Below, piece by piece: positions 9,224 to 18,902 of a stretch of DNA of 64,000 nt (within the stretch, counting starts at the first letter, position 1; every line of letters starts with the position of its first letter). Location of the stretch: NCBI RefSeq assembly GCF_010119245.1, contig NZ_WNKG01000006.1, positions 248,001-312,000 on the forward strand. The letters are read 5' to 3'. The position numbers and the translations under genes were made by a program. The notes beneath the pieces were generated by a model. It was not told the DNA's origin. It did not search any database and worked only from the letters and a program-made list of their open reading frames with translations. The DNA comes from Cyclobacterium salsum (GTDB taxonomy: Bacteria; Bacteroidota; Bacteroidia; Cytophagales; Cyclobacteriaceae).

Positions 9224-10339
9224 ATGGTTTTCAGGGCATATTTTTATGTGATGGTCGGTTTAGTGCTGGGGGGATCTGTTAGTGCGCAGGGGATAGCACC
9301 CAAGTATTCCAATGAATTTTTGAATATAGGCATTGGAGCCCGGGCACTGGGAATGGCAGGGGCTCAGGTGGCGGCGGTAAATGATGTCACCGCGGCATAC
9401 TGGAATCCGGCAGGGCTGATAGGTGTGGCCCACGAACACGAATTTTCACTAATGCATGCCGAATATTTCGCCGGAATAGCCTCCTACGACTACGCCGCGT
9501 ACACCACCAATATTCAGGAAGACAATCAGATCGCAGTGTCTCTGGTTCGGTTCGGTGTGGATGACATTCCGGATACCCGATTCCTGTACGATGCAAATGG
9601 CGCATTAAACTACAACAATATCCAGTACTTTAATGCAGCGGACTATGCCTTGATTCTGAGTTATGCCCGAGACATGAGTGATCGGTTTAAAATGGGGTTC
9701 AATACTAAAATTATCCACCGTAATGTTGGGAAATTTGCCAAGGCTTGGGGATTTGGACTGGATTTCGGGGTGATTTATCTTTTTAATGGCTGGAGATTTG
9801 GATTGATGGGAAGGGATATTACCACCACCTTTAACGCCTGGTCCCATAATGCAGCGATGGTTCGCGAAATTTATGCACAAACACAGAATGAAGTACCGGT
9901 AAATAGCATTGAACTTACCCTGCCCAGGGCGATTTTTAGTGTGGCAAAGAGTTTTAGACTGAATACCGACATGCAGTTGCTTACCGTCCTGGATGTGAAT
10001 TTTTCATTTGATGGAAAACGCCGTGCGCTCTATGGAAGTGATGTTTTTAGTCTGGATCCAAAAATTGGAGCGGAGCTGGCTTACAAGGAAACAGCCTATT
10101 TTCGTATCGGGATGGGTAATTTCCAACGATTAGAAAATTTTGATGGCACGCGATACACCTCCCTTCAGCCTGGTTTTGGATTGGGATTTCGGGTAAGCGA
10201 GAAGGTATTGATAGACTATGCGCTCACCGATATAGGAAGTGTTTCAGAAACGCCCTTCTCTCATGTTTTTAGTGTAAAGGTTTCGTTGAACCCGTTAAAA
10301 GAGGATTTTAGGATTTATGGAGGTTGGGAAAGCAATTAA
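9224..10339 (+). CDS. PorV/PorQ-family outer-membrane protein (T9SS-associated)
   Basis: A 371-residue protein with a signal peptide ending at GSVSAQG. The mature start has the family pattern of Bacteroidota PorV/PorQ proteins, GARALGMAGAQVAAVNDVTA followed by YWNPAGL, as in FadL-type 14-strand barrels. PorV carries T9SS cargo from the translocon to the attachment complex. PorQ-type relatives act with other surface proteins. Its stop lies 23 bases inside the start of the PorU2-type protease, so the two are translationally coupled. It is probably the shuttle partner of that protease rather than the housekeeping PorV, but that cannot be proved here. Confidence 0.8.
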   Translation: MVFRAYFYVMVGLVLGGSVSAQGIAPKYSNEFLNIGIGARALGMAGAQVAAVNDVTAAYWNPAGLIGVAHEHEFSLMHAEYFAGIASYDYAAYTTNIQEDNQIAVSLVRFGVDDIPDTRFLYDANGALNYNNIQYFNAADYALILSYARDMSDRFKMGFNTKIIHRNVGKFAKAWGFGLDFGVIYLFNGWRFGLMGRDITTTFNAWSHNAAMVREIYAQTQNEVPVNSIELTLPRAIFSVAKSFRLNTDMQLLTVLDVNFSFDGKRRALYGSDVFSLDPKIGAELAYKETAYFRIGMGNFQRLENFDGTRYTSLQPGFGLGFRVSEKVLIDYALTDIGSVSETPFSHVFSVKVSLNPLKEDFRIYGGWESN

Positions 10340-13300
10340 GCTGTTGATTAGAAAATGCTATTTGATTATAGGTTTGATTTCCATTCCCTTTCTGGTACAA
10401 GGGCAGGTCAACCAATGGATTGATTATGATCGGGACTATTATAAAATACCTACGGCTACCGACGGGGTGTACCGATTGAGTTATACCACGCTTTCTGCTT
10501 CGGGTATTCCGGTAGCGTCAATTGACCCAAGAGAAATCCGGGTGTTCCACAGAGGGAAAGAAGTGGCGGTAACTATTCAGGGAGAAGCCGATGGAAGCTT
10601 TGATCAGGTTGATTACCTGGAATTTGTCGGCAGGCGAAATGATGCCAGTCTGGATGAAGGATTGTACGAAAACCCGGACTGGATTCCAAATCCATATTAC
10701 AACACCTATAACGATACTACTGCCTACTTTTTAACCATTTCTCCCGGAGAAATGGGTAGCCGGATGGGCGAGATTTCAATGGATGGCGGTATGGAGGAAG
10801 CGGCTTCTTACCAAAAATCCGAATTGATCCAGTATTCCGAGCAGTATGCGATGGGGAGAATCTATTTTCCTGGGGTAAGGTTGTCAGTGTATGATCAGGG
10901 ACAGGGATGGACATCTTCAATCCTGTCAAGGGGTTCGAGTAGGTCCATAGCGTTTACCGACCTGGGCAGGGTAGTGGGTCAGGGGACTCCCAAGATGGAA
11001 TTAAGCTTGCTGGGCAGATCCGAAACGCCCCATTTATCGTCGGTACAAGTAGGTCCTTCAGTCAACGCATTGAGGGAATTGGGTCAATATAGCTTTTCGG
11101 ATTTCCAAAGTAGGATTATTGAAGAGGATTTGCGCGTTTCAGACTTTTCCCCGGACGGAAACGTATTTATCCGTATTACTTCTTTGGGAGAAAATAATGC
11201 AGTGGATAACATTTCCATCAATTATGCCAGGGTAAATTATCAGACGGCGATAAGCCCGGGAGATTTTGATAAAGAATTCTTTGGCTATGAGGATGGTGGA
11301 AAAAAGATAAGTGTACCCGATGTGAACGAAAGTTATGTTGCGTTTGAAATAGAGGATATTTACAACCCAATAAAACTGGAATTGGCCCAATCGGGGAGTA
11401 CGTTGGAATTTCCAGCGGGTGTCAGCGGAAGGTCGGGGAAAGTCTTGGTTCAAAGGATGGAGCAGGTCATAGAGCCTAATGTTTTACAACGGGTGCGATT
11501 CCGGAATTTTTTGGATCAAAATGCCAATTACCTGATCATCTCCCACGAGCTTCTCAAGAGGCCTGCCACCAATTATGGTGATCCGGTAAGTGCTTATGCG
11601 TCTTATCGTGCAACTCCAGCCGGTGGTGGTTTTGATACCTTGACGGTTACCGTTCAGGAGTTATACGATCAGTTTTCTTATGGAGAAAAAACGCCCTTAG
11701 GTATTCGTAATTTTTTGAAAGTTTACCAAAGCCGCTTTAATCCCGAATACTTGCTGTTAATAGGAAGAGCCTATGGAATGATCAATACCCGAAGACAAGG
11801 AGGAGAGACGTATTATTATCGCAATAATCCTTCCCTTTTTGGATTTCAGGAATTGATACCTGCTTTTGGTCTGCCCTACTCCGACAATCGGTACGCGGTA
11901 GGGCTGGACCCGGAAGCTCCGCTGGAACAGCAAATTGGTATTGGCCGGATTCCAGCAAAGACCCCGGACGATGTGGCGGCCTATCTGGATAAGGTCAAGG
12001 TAAAGGATGCTCTAGGTGTCAGCGAACCCTGGCAAAAAAACCTCATTCATCTCAGTGGGGGACGCTCCGCCTTTGAACTGGAGCGGTTTTTTAATTTTCT
12101 AAACGGGTTTAAAGCAGTGGCAGAAGATATTTACCTTGGGGGAAAGGTAGAAACGGTCCGGAAGCGGTCCAATTCAACCACAGAGCTTATCAATATTTCG
12201 GATGAAATCAATGAGGGGGTTGGACTGGTAACCTTTTTTGGTCACGCGGCACCTTCCACTACGGATATTGACATTGGATTTGTAAGCGTCAATGAGATGG
12301 GGTATCGAAACCAGGGAAAATATCCCGTTTTATTATTGAATGGCTGTGATGCAGGGAATGCCTATGGGGACGCTTACACTTTTGGCGAAGACTGGATCGT
12401 AACACCCGAAAGAGGCGCTTCTAATTTTCTCGCCCATGCCGACATTGGGATTGATGTGTATTTGAGAAGGTATAGCGAGTCCTTTTATGCGAAAGCCTTC
12501 GCTGATTCTTCACTGATCCACCAAAGCTTGGGAAAGGTAAAAATAGAGGCGGAAAAATTACTTTATTCCCGATACGGTGATTCGGAGGTGAACCAGTCAC
12601 ATGCCAACCAGATAATCATGCTGGGAGATCCTGCGGTTCGGATGTTTCCTGCAAAAAAAGCGGATTATGTCCTCTATCAGGACGAAGTTCAGCTTCAGGG
12701 TGTAGGAGGGGATCCGTTGAATTCCCTTTCTGATTCGCTGGAATTATCCCTGCTGGTACGAAATCTGGGGCGGGCATCCCTGGATTCGGTGACCTTGGAT
12801 ATCGAAAGGAGGTTGCCGGATGGTTCGGTGGTGGTTATGGAAACCGAGAATTTAAAGCCCGTTTTCAGACAGGATAGTCTATTTCTGACCATTCCTAACA
12901 GGGGGATCAATTCATTCGGGGATAATGTATTTACCCTGTCCGTGAATAAGGAACGCCAATTGGAGGAATTGACCTATGCCAATAATTCGGTTTCGGTATC
13001 ATTTTTTGTTCCTTTGAGTGGGACGCTTAATTTATTTCCGCTAGAATATGGGATCGTTAGCGAACGCTCTTTGGAGTTAATTGCCCAGATGCCGGGTCTG
13101 GCCAGAGAAGAACGGAACATGGTCATCCAATTGGATACGGCTGCAAATTTTAGCAGCCCTAAAAGAAGGGAGGTGAGGATTACTACCGATAATCTCGCCA
13201 GCTGGGAAGTAGACCTATTTTCTGATTTGCCCCTTCAGGACTCGGTTACCTTTTATTGGCGTACACGATTTCTAAACCCAAGAGAGGGTGAAAATGATGC

Positions 13301-15374
13301 CTGGAATGAAAGTAGTTTTTCCTATATAGACAAGGGACCGGAGGGCTGGACACAGCGAAAACTCCCCCAATTTGCCCAAAATCAGTTGGACCGTATCCGT
13401 CTCAATTTGTCTGAGAAAGAATGGCAGTTTCAGGAAACGGCATTGAATATAGATGTATTTACGTTTGGAAGAGAAACAGAGGGATATAGCGTGGAAAATA
13501 CGCAAATTATGCTCAACGGAGTTTCCTACATTTTGGATACCTTCAATCGCTTTTGCCCGAATGGTTCGCTGGGATTGATGGCTTTTGACCACCAAACGCT
13601 AGAACCCTACTTGCCAGTACCTTTGGTTACCATAGATGTGCTGGATCCAAGGTCCTGCGGTCGGGTTCCTCAGGTAATCCAAAGTATTCGAAATGCGAAT
13701 ATCGTCAGGGAGGGACAGACCATGCTGCTGGATTTTGTGGATGGCATGAAGGCCGATGATTATGTGATTATTTTTTCAGTTGGGAACGTAACTTTTTCGG
13801 ACTGGCCGGATGAGGCCTATCTTAAATTAAAAGAATTAGGGGCCAATGAAGCCACCTTGCGTAATTTACAGTCCGGTGATCCATACATTTTATTTGGCCG
13901 GAAGGGCATAGCCCCGGGGGAGGCCATTGAGGTGGTACCGGATCCCGAAGCAATTTCTCCCCGGGAATCTCAGGTGATTACCTTCGAGACTGACATTACC
14001 GGTTATTTTCCTTCCGGAAGAATTCTTTCACCACGGATTGGGCCGGCTTCTGATTGGGTCAGTTTTTTCAATGAAATCAACGAAAATGCTCTCCTAGCCA
14101 ATGAATTTAGCAGTTTGGACGTAGTGGGAGTTACTCCGGATGGTGGGGAAGTGTCCTTACGTTCAAATATTCAGGAAAAGGAGGTGGATTTATCTGTTTT
14201 TGATGCTGAAAATTACCCTTTCCTCCGATTGAGGTATGCACTCGAGGAGCTGGAGGAGAATGAATTGCCGCAACTGTCCAAATGGCAGGTGAATTACACC
14301 GGAGTCCCGGAGGGAGTGTTGGTTCTGAAAGATCGGCGAACGGAATCGCTACTTCGGGAGGGAGAAGAAGACGAACTGGAATTCGATTTTGTAAATATTT
14401 CGAAACACGATTTCCCGGATTCCATTACCGTATCTTATGCCTATCAAAATCAGGATCAACGCACCCTTGTTACGGGCAGTAAAAAAATTCCTGCCGTAAA
14501 GGCTGATTCCGCAGCGACCTTTACCATACCTTTTGACTCCAAAGGCAAAGCGGGCAAAAATTCCTTGAATGTATTTGCCAACCCGAGGATTTTTTCCGAG
14601 CAGTTTTACAGAAATAATGTGCTGGATTTACCTGGTTTTTTTACGGTTCAGGGGGACGATTTAAACCCTGTACTTGACGTTAGTTTTGATGGCAGGTATA
14701 TCATGAACGGGGACATTGTATCCCCAACGGTGATTGTTTCCGCATTGGTCAAGGATGAAAATAAGATTTCTTTGAAACAGGATACGGTTGGCATGGAATT
14801 GTGGATCCGTAAACCCTGTGAAACCTGTGATTTTGAACGGGTACCCTTTAGTAATCCGAAGGTAAAATGGTTTGAAGCCACCGAGAATTCGGATTTTAAA
14901 ATTGAGTATCAACCGGGCCCGCTGGAAGATGGGAGGTATACCCTTCGTATCAATGCGACGGATGCATCGGGTAATGCAGCCGGGTCCGAGCCTTATGAGG
15001 TAAACTTTGAAGTTATTAATGAAAGTCGGATTACCCATTTTTATCCGTACCCCAACCCCTTTAGCAGCAGTGTACGATTTGTATTTACGCTCACCGGATC
15101 TGAAATTCCGGATGAAATAAAAATTCAGATCATGACGATTAGTGGAAAGGTGGTCAAGGAAATCTTTCAGGATGAGCTGGGACCGGTGACCATTGGCAAT
15201 AATATTTCCTCCTATGCCTGGGATGGAAAAGATGAGTTTGGAGATCAGTTGGCTAACGGGGTGTACATTTACCGGGTGTTGGTCCGAAAAAATGGTCAGT
15301 TTATGGAGTTACGGGAAAGTGCCGGAGATAGAGCCTTTAAAAAGGGATATGGGAAAATGTATTTACTTCGGTAA
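10317..15374 (+). CDS. porU2: PorU2-type putative T9SS sortase, C25 (gingipain-like) peptidase
   Basis: A 1685-residue exported protein, signal peptide ending near FLVQGQ. Residues about 430-800 form a C25 peptidase domain. The catalytic dyad is visible as His643 in FFGHAAPS and Cys677 in LLNGCDAGN. CARDB/Ig-like beta domains follow, and a FlgD-like C-terminal domain starts near residue 1570 (FYPYPNPFSSSV) and ends in KMYLLR. PorU cleaves the C-terminal signals of T9SS cargo and attaches cargo to lipopolysaccharide. Housekeeping PorU is shorter (about 1100-1300 residues), so this fits the longer PorU2 group. The coupled PorV/Q-like gene supports a T9SS role; sortase activity is inferred. Confidence 0.78.
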   Translation: MEVGKAIKLLIRKCYLIIGLISIPFLVQGQVNQWIDYDRDYYKIPTATDGVYRLSYTTLSASGIPVASIDPREIRVFHRGKEVAVTIQGEADGSFDQVDYLEFVGRRNDASLDEGLYENPDWIPNPYYNTYNDTTAYFLTISPGEMGSRMGEISMDGGMEEAASYQKSELIQYSEQYAMGRIYFPGVRLSVYDQGQGWTSSILSRGSSRSIAFTDLGRVVGQGTPKMELSLLGRSETPHLSSVQVGPSVNALRELGQYSFSDFQSRIIEEDLRVSDFSPDGNVFIRITSLGENNAVDNISINYARVNYQTAISPGDFDKEFFGYEDGGKKISVPDVNESYVAFEIEDIYNPIKLELAQSGSTLEFPAGVSGRSGKVLVQRMEQVIEPNVLQRVRFRNFLDQNANYLIISHELLKRPATNYGDPVSAYASYRATPAGGGFDTLTVTVQELYDQFSYGEKTPLGIRNFLKVYQSRFNPEYLLLIGRAYGMINTRRQGGETYYYRNNPSLFGFQELIPAFGLPYSDNRYAVGLDPEAPLEQQIGIGRIPAKTPDDVAAYLDKVKVKDALGVSEPWQKNLIHLSGGRSAFELERFFNFLNGFKAVAEDIYLGGKVETVRKRSNSTTELINISDEINEGVGLVTFFGHAAPSTTDIDIGFVSVNEMGYRNQGKYPVLLLNGCDAGNAYGDAYTFGEDWIVTPERGASNFLAHADIGIDVYLRRYSESFYAKAFADSSLIHQSLGKVKIEAEKLLYSRYGDSEVNQSHANQIIMLGDPAVRMFPAKKADYVLYQDEVQLQGVGGDPLNSLSDSLELSLLVRNLGRASLDSVTLDIERRLPDGSVVVMETENLKPVFRQDSLFLTIPNRGINSFGDNVFTLSVNKERQLEELTYANNSVSVSFFVPLSGTLNLFPLEYGIVSERSLELIAQMPGLAREERNMVIQLDTAANFSSPKRREVRITTDNLASWEVDLFSDLPLQDSVTFYWRTRFLNPREGENDAWNESSFSYIDKGPEGWTQRKLPQFAQNQLDRIRLNLSEKEWQFQETALNIDVFTFGRETEGYSVENTQIMLNGVSYILDTFNRFCPNGSLGLMAFDHQTLEPYLPVPLVTIDVLDPRSCGRVPQVIQSIRNANIVREGQTMLLDFVDGMKADDYVIIFSVGNVTFSDWPDEAYLKLKELGANEATLRNLQSGDPYILFGRKGIAPGEAIEVVPDPEAISPRESQVITFETDITGYFPSGRILSPRIGPASDWVSFFNEINENALLANEFSSLDVVGVTPDGGEVSLRSNIQEKEVDLSVFDAENYPFLRLRYALEELEENELPQLSKWQVNYTGVPEGVLVLKDRRTESLLREGEEDELEFDFVNISKHDFPDSITVSYAYQNQDQRTLVTGSKKIPAVKADSAATFTIPFDSKGKAGKNSLNVFANPRIFSEQFYRNNVLDLPGFFTVQGDDLNPVLDVSFDGRYIMNGDIVSPTVIVSALVKDENKISLKQDTVGMELWIRKPCETCDFERVPFSNPKVKWFEATENSDFKIEYQPGPLEDGRYTLRINATDASGNAAGSEPYEVNFEVINESRITHFYPYPNPFSSSVRFVFTLTGSEIPDEIKIQIMTISGKVVKEIFQDELGPVTIGNNISSYAWDGKDEFGDQLANGVYIYRVLVRKNGQFMELRESAGDRAFKKGYGKMYLLR

Positions 15375-16886
15375 CGTACTCCCAACCAAAATGAGTACGT
15401 CTTTTTCAACCAGAGCATATACCGAGTCGTTTTCAGCAACGTTTTTCCAGTAGGAATTCGGTTTGAAAATTACCAACACTTCTTTCCCTTCCATAAGAGA
15501 GGCCAGGGCCATTTCTTTTTCCTTTTTTCTTTCGGGAGCACTTATCGGCTCATTTTTTCCATCAACGAATCGGAAAGCAGGATCCAGGCGTATTACCTCC
15601 CGATCCATAAATGAGAGCATGAGTTTTTCAGGATAATCCGTCCGAATGATCGCATGTTCCTGAGGAAGCATGGAGGCAATTTTGTCTTTGAGGTTACTGT
15701 GATGAAAAGACTTTGCTTCTGTCAGGGAGGAAACGCTGTCTCTTTTCCAAAGTAGCAAGTGTCCGGTGAAAGTATGGCCAGCGATGAGAAGGGCCAGTAC
15801 GAGCAATAGTCGCTTCTTTTCGGTCCGGATGAGAACAATCCATAAAGCCCAGGAAATTACTAACAAATACGGAAATAAGGTCCGGGAATTGACCTCCTTA
15901 TATCCGGTCCATTGCTGGAAGGCAAGAAAAAACAGGGAATAAACACCTCCGAAAAGCAACAGGGGGTAGAGCTTGTTTTCTCTTTTTCCCTGGTGAAATA
16001 CCAGGAATAACCCTAAAAAGCCTACCCAACAGATTCCCAGGGCGAAGGCCAGTGCTCTGGGGATGTATTGACTCAGCGTGTCTGAAATAAACAATCCCAG
16101 GGTAACCTGCATCCAGGTGGCGAGGTTTTCATAAAAGAGATACAAAGATGCCCCGATCCCCTTCGCCTCTGGCTGGGTTACATGAAAATGTAGAATGTTT
16201 TCCGGTATGGCCCACTGGTAACCCACCCAGGATATCAGACAGGAGAATGCTACCAGGAGCCACCCTTTTTTTCGGGAAATAAGCGTCCAGATGATCAAAA
16301 GAGGAATGAGAAACAAGGCGTTCAGTTTCACCCAGATCAATAATGCCGATAGAATAGCCATCGCTGGAAAATAGTATTTTTCTTCCTGATCTCCCCAAAC
16401 GAACCAGTAGAGCCAAATCAACAAAAACACGTAAAATACGCTGTCTGCATGCGCACTGCCTAGCACCCGAAAGGACCACCAGGACAACAAACTCAACCCG
16501 AAGCTCAAAAGTACCCAATAGAATTTTTTCCCAGCATGCAAGGCGATTTTATAAATCATCCAAAGGGATAAACCGATCGCGATCACATTTAGGATCAGAA
16601 TTTTTTCAAATAGTGGCAGGAACGATAAGGGGGGCTGATCCAGCAGGAAGGGATAAAAAGGAGATAAAGAGGTTAGGAGGTTTGGGAAGCCATGGATAAT
16701 TCGCAAATAACTTAGCGTGTCGGGGCTGAGGTAGGACCCGAATTTCCAAAAACTAACAATGGATGCTCCCATCAGCAAACTAACCAGTATGGCAAGTCCT
16801 GTCAAAGGGTATTTATTTTCTTTTTTGGGAGCCGTTTGCTTTCTTGTATCTCGTTCTTCCATTTGGGAATTGCTGGTTGAATGCAT
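15363..16886 (-). CDS. Multi-pass membrane protein, putative GT-C (GT39/ArnT-like) glycosyltransferase
   Basis: A 507-residue protein with a short Lys-rich N-terminus and about ten hydrophobic segments from residue 28 to 400, then a soluble C-terminal part of about 100 residues. The first extracytoplasmic loop holds SPDTLSYLRI with Asp56, like the catalytic Asp of GT-C enzymes that use polyprenyl-phosphate sugars; HADSVFYVF near residue 145 also fits. No strict family signature was recognised, so donor and acceptor are unknown. Its 3' end overlaps the PorU2-type gene by 12 bases on the opposite strand. A start at Met9 is possible. Confidence 0.55.
   Translation of the reverse strand: MHSTSNSQMEERDTRKQTAPKKENKYPLTGLAILVSLLMGASIVSFWKFGSYLSPDTLSYLRIIHGFPNLLTSLSPFYPFLLDQPPLSFLPLFEKILILNVIAIGLSLWMIYKIALHAGKKFYWVLLSFGLSLLSWWSFRVLGSAHADSVFYVFLLIWLYWFVWGDQEEKYYFPAMAILSALLIWVKLNALFLIPLLIIWTLISRKKGWLLVAFSCLISWVGYQWAIPENILHFHVTQPEAKGIGASLYLFYENLATWMQVTLGLFISDTLSQYIPRALAFALGICWVGFLGLFLVFHQGKRENKLYPLLLFGGVYSLFFLAFQQWTGYKEVNSRTLFPYLLVISWALWIVLIRTEKKRLLLVLALLIAGHTFTGHLLLWKRDSVSSLTEAKSFHHSNLKDKIASMLPQEHAIIRTDYPEKLMLSFMDREVIRLDPAFRFVDGKNEPISAPERKKEKEMALASLMEGKEVLVIFKPNSYWKNVAENDSVYALVEKDVLILVGSTLPK
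15374..15406. terminator. Rho-independent terminator between convergent genes
   Basis: A perfect 8-bp stem, ACGTACTC at 15374-15381 pairing with GAGTACGT at 15393-15400, has an 11-base loop and is followed by CTTTTT. It begins on the last base of the PorU2 stop codon. The hairpin lies inside the final codons of the converging glycosyltransferase-like gene, so that coding sequence doubles as terminator DNA. Confidence 0.75.
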
Positions 16887-17080
16887 TTACTCACTAAAAA
16901 CCTTCTTTTATCAGATTGTAATTTATACAATTTATTTATGAATATTGCCTGTTTTTTATGTAAATTTATATCCTAATTCAAATAATTATTGTACTATAAA
17001 GGTATTATCAGCAGTTTCTTTTATAAGAAATTCACTTCTTTGTATGCATTGGTTGGAAGGGAAGATAAAAAAAGGTACCG

Positions 17081-18796
17081 ATGGTCTTTGTGATCAAGTT
17101 AATAAATTTATTTATTCAACGAAATCTTTCAGTAATAAAGGGTTTTGGGTATCTCCTATTGTTCATTTTTGTAAGTCCACTGGATAATTTCGGCCAAACC
17201 TACGGGGGAGCGACCCGTATTTATACTGATTTTGATGGGTATTGGACCTCCGCTGTGGGAGCTATTAATCCGGTGCAGCCGGATGATTCACATCATTTGT
17301 TGGGATTTACCTGGCAGGGAACGGTCTATTCGACCGGTGTGGATGATGGACGATTGGTGTCTGAAGGTGTTCCCCATTCCGAACAGATTTATCAGGCCTT
17401 TCCAGTCAGAAATATTCAGCCAAAAAGTTCCGGGACTTATATTGGGTTGGCGCAGCTTTACGATGGGGTAGATGGCGGCATTTCAGATCCCCCGCCATTT
17501 GCCGTACCTCCCAATCTCTCTGCCTTTCTTACCGATGGGCTTCAAGGGCTGGATTACGGTACAGGCGTAGCAAATTTAGCCGCTGGCAATGTGATTTTTG
17601 ATTTTTCGGGCATCATTGATCCCACTCAAATAAGCGATGGTATTCCAGATATTCTGGTGACCCAGTTTGCTGATCCAAGTGCTGCTTTGGATGAAATTTT
17701 TCTTACCGATGAAGATGGAAATCAAGTAGGAAATTCGTTAAGCATCAATCATACGACCATTGATATTTTAGGGCAATGGTCAGCTGATTTTTACGAACTG
17801 GATGGTAATTCTGCTGCCTTTACCAAAAGTTCCCGGGATCTCCGACTATGGGTAGCGGAACTAGAATCCTTTGGCATTAATATGGGAAACTACCAGGATG
17901 TTAAAAGTTTGCGCTATCGCTTAAATGGCAGCAGTGACCTCGCTTTCGCAGCTTACAAAGTCGGCGTTTTTGATATTGTGGCGGCAAATAATGACGAAGG
18001 ATTCACCAATCAGGAAGAACCGGTGGTATTAACTGTTTTGGATAATGATTTGCCTGGCGAAATCCTTGATCCCGCCTATCTAAGTATATTGGCAGGACCC
18101 CAAAACGGGACGCTATCCATCAATTCAGACACCGGAGCGATCGAATACACGCCCGACCCGGAATTTTTCGGAACCGATCAGTTTACCTATGAAATTTGCG
18201 GAGATGGTGGCTTGCAATGTGATGAAGCACTTGTAACGATCGAAGTGAATCAGGTAACCCTGCCGGTGAAATGGGTTCGTTTCTATGGTCATGTAATAGA
18301 AAATAGGGGAGTCGCTTTAAAGTGGGCAACGGCAAGTGAAATAAACGCTTCTTACTACGACATCCAATCTTCTATGGATGGAAAGAAATGGCAGGTACTG
18401 GACCAAGTGGATGGAGTGGGATATGCGACTACTCAGGTAAACTACAGCCACTTTGTTCCGGTTCAGGGGGATGGCAGAATGTATTTCAGGCTACATCAGG
18501 TAGATCGGGACGGGCAATCAAGCTATTCTGAAATTTGGGCGGCAGAGCTTTTTAGTCTGAGGGAAAAGAGGACAGTGCTCTATCCCAACCCGGCTACCAC
18601 TGAAATCAGGATAGATGGGTTGCAGTTCTGTGAAAGTGAAATTCGAATAGTAGACCTTTCCGGCAATGACTGCACGGACCTGGTGTCCATCGAAAACCCG
18701 GTTCCCGGTTCGGTTCGGATTGAAATAGCCTCCTTATCGGAGGGTATTTACCTTGTAAAGGTAGGGGGACAAACGTTTAAATTTAAAAAGTTTTGA
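17081..18796 (+). CDS. Secreted protein with Ig/cadherin-like domain and T9SS type A sorting signal
   Basis: A 571-residue protein. A hydrophobic signal at about residues 18-36 leads to mature sequence starting near FGQTYGG. Residues 40-310 are a beta-rich domain of unknown function. Residues about 310-395 form a cadherin-like Ig domain with VLDNDLPG and a terminal FTYEICGDGG. A second beta domain follows, and the last 75 residues are a T9SS sorting domain with VLYPNPATTEI and EGIYLVKV before a Lys/Phe tail. It should be exported by T9SS and anchored or released at the surface. The N-terminal start is ATG with upstream alternatives; no enzyme motif was seen. Confidence 0.75.
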   Translation: MVFVIKLINLFIQRNLSVIKGFGYLLLFIFVSPLDNFGQTYGGATRIYTDFDGYWTSAVGAINPVQPDDSHHLLGFTWQGTVYSTGVDDGRLVSEGVPHSEQIYQAFPVRNIQPKSSGTYIGLAQLYDGVDGGISDPPPFAVPPNLSAFLTDGLQGLDYGTGVANLAAGNVIFDFSGIIDPTQISDGIPDILVTQFADPSAALDEIFLTDEDGNQVGNSLSINHTTIDILGQWSADFYELDGNSAAFTKSSRDLRLWVAELESFGINMGNYQDVKSLRYRLNGSSDLAFAAYKVGVFDIVAANNDEGFTNQEEPVVLTVLDNDLPGEILDPAYLSILAGPQNGTLSINSDTGAIEYTPDPEFFGTDQFTYEICGDGGLQCDEALVTIEVNQVTLPVKWVRFYGHVIENRGVALKWATASEINASYYDIQSSMDGKKWQVLDQVDGVGYATTQVNYSHFVPVQGDGRMYFRLHQVDRDGQSSYSEIWAAELFSLREKRTVLYPNPATTEIRIDGLQFCESEIRIVDLSGNDCTDLVSIENPVPGSVRIEIASLSEGIYLVKVGGQTFKFKKF

Positions 18797-18902
18797 GTTT
18801 AGACGAACCACCCAGACTGAATTGGTGGAAATATTTTGTAGTTTTAACGGCCTGAAAGGCAGCTTTCCAATCCATTCAAGACCAATTGCCAATCGAGTAC
18901 AT

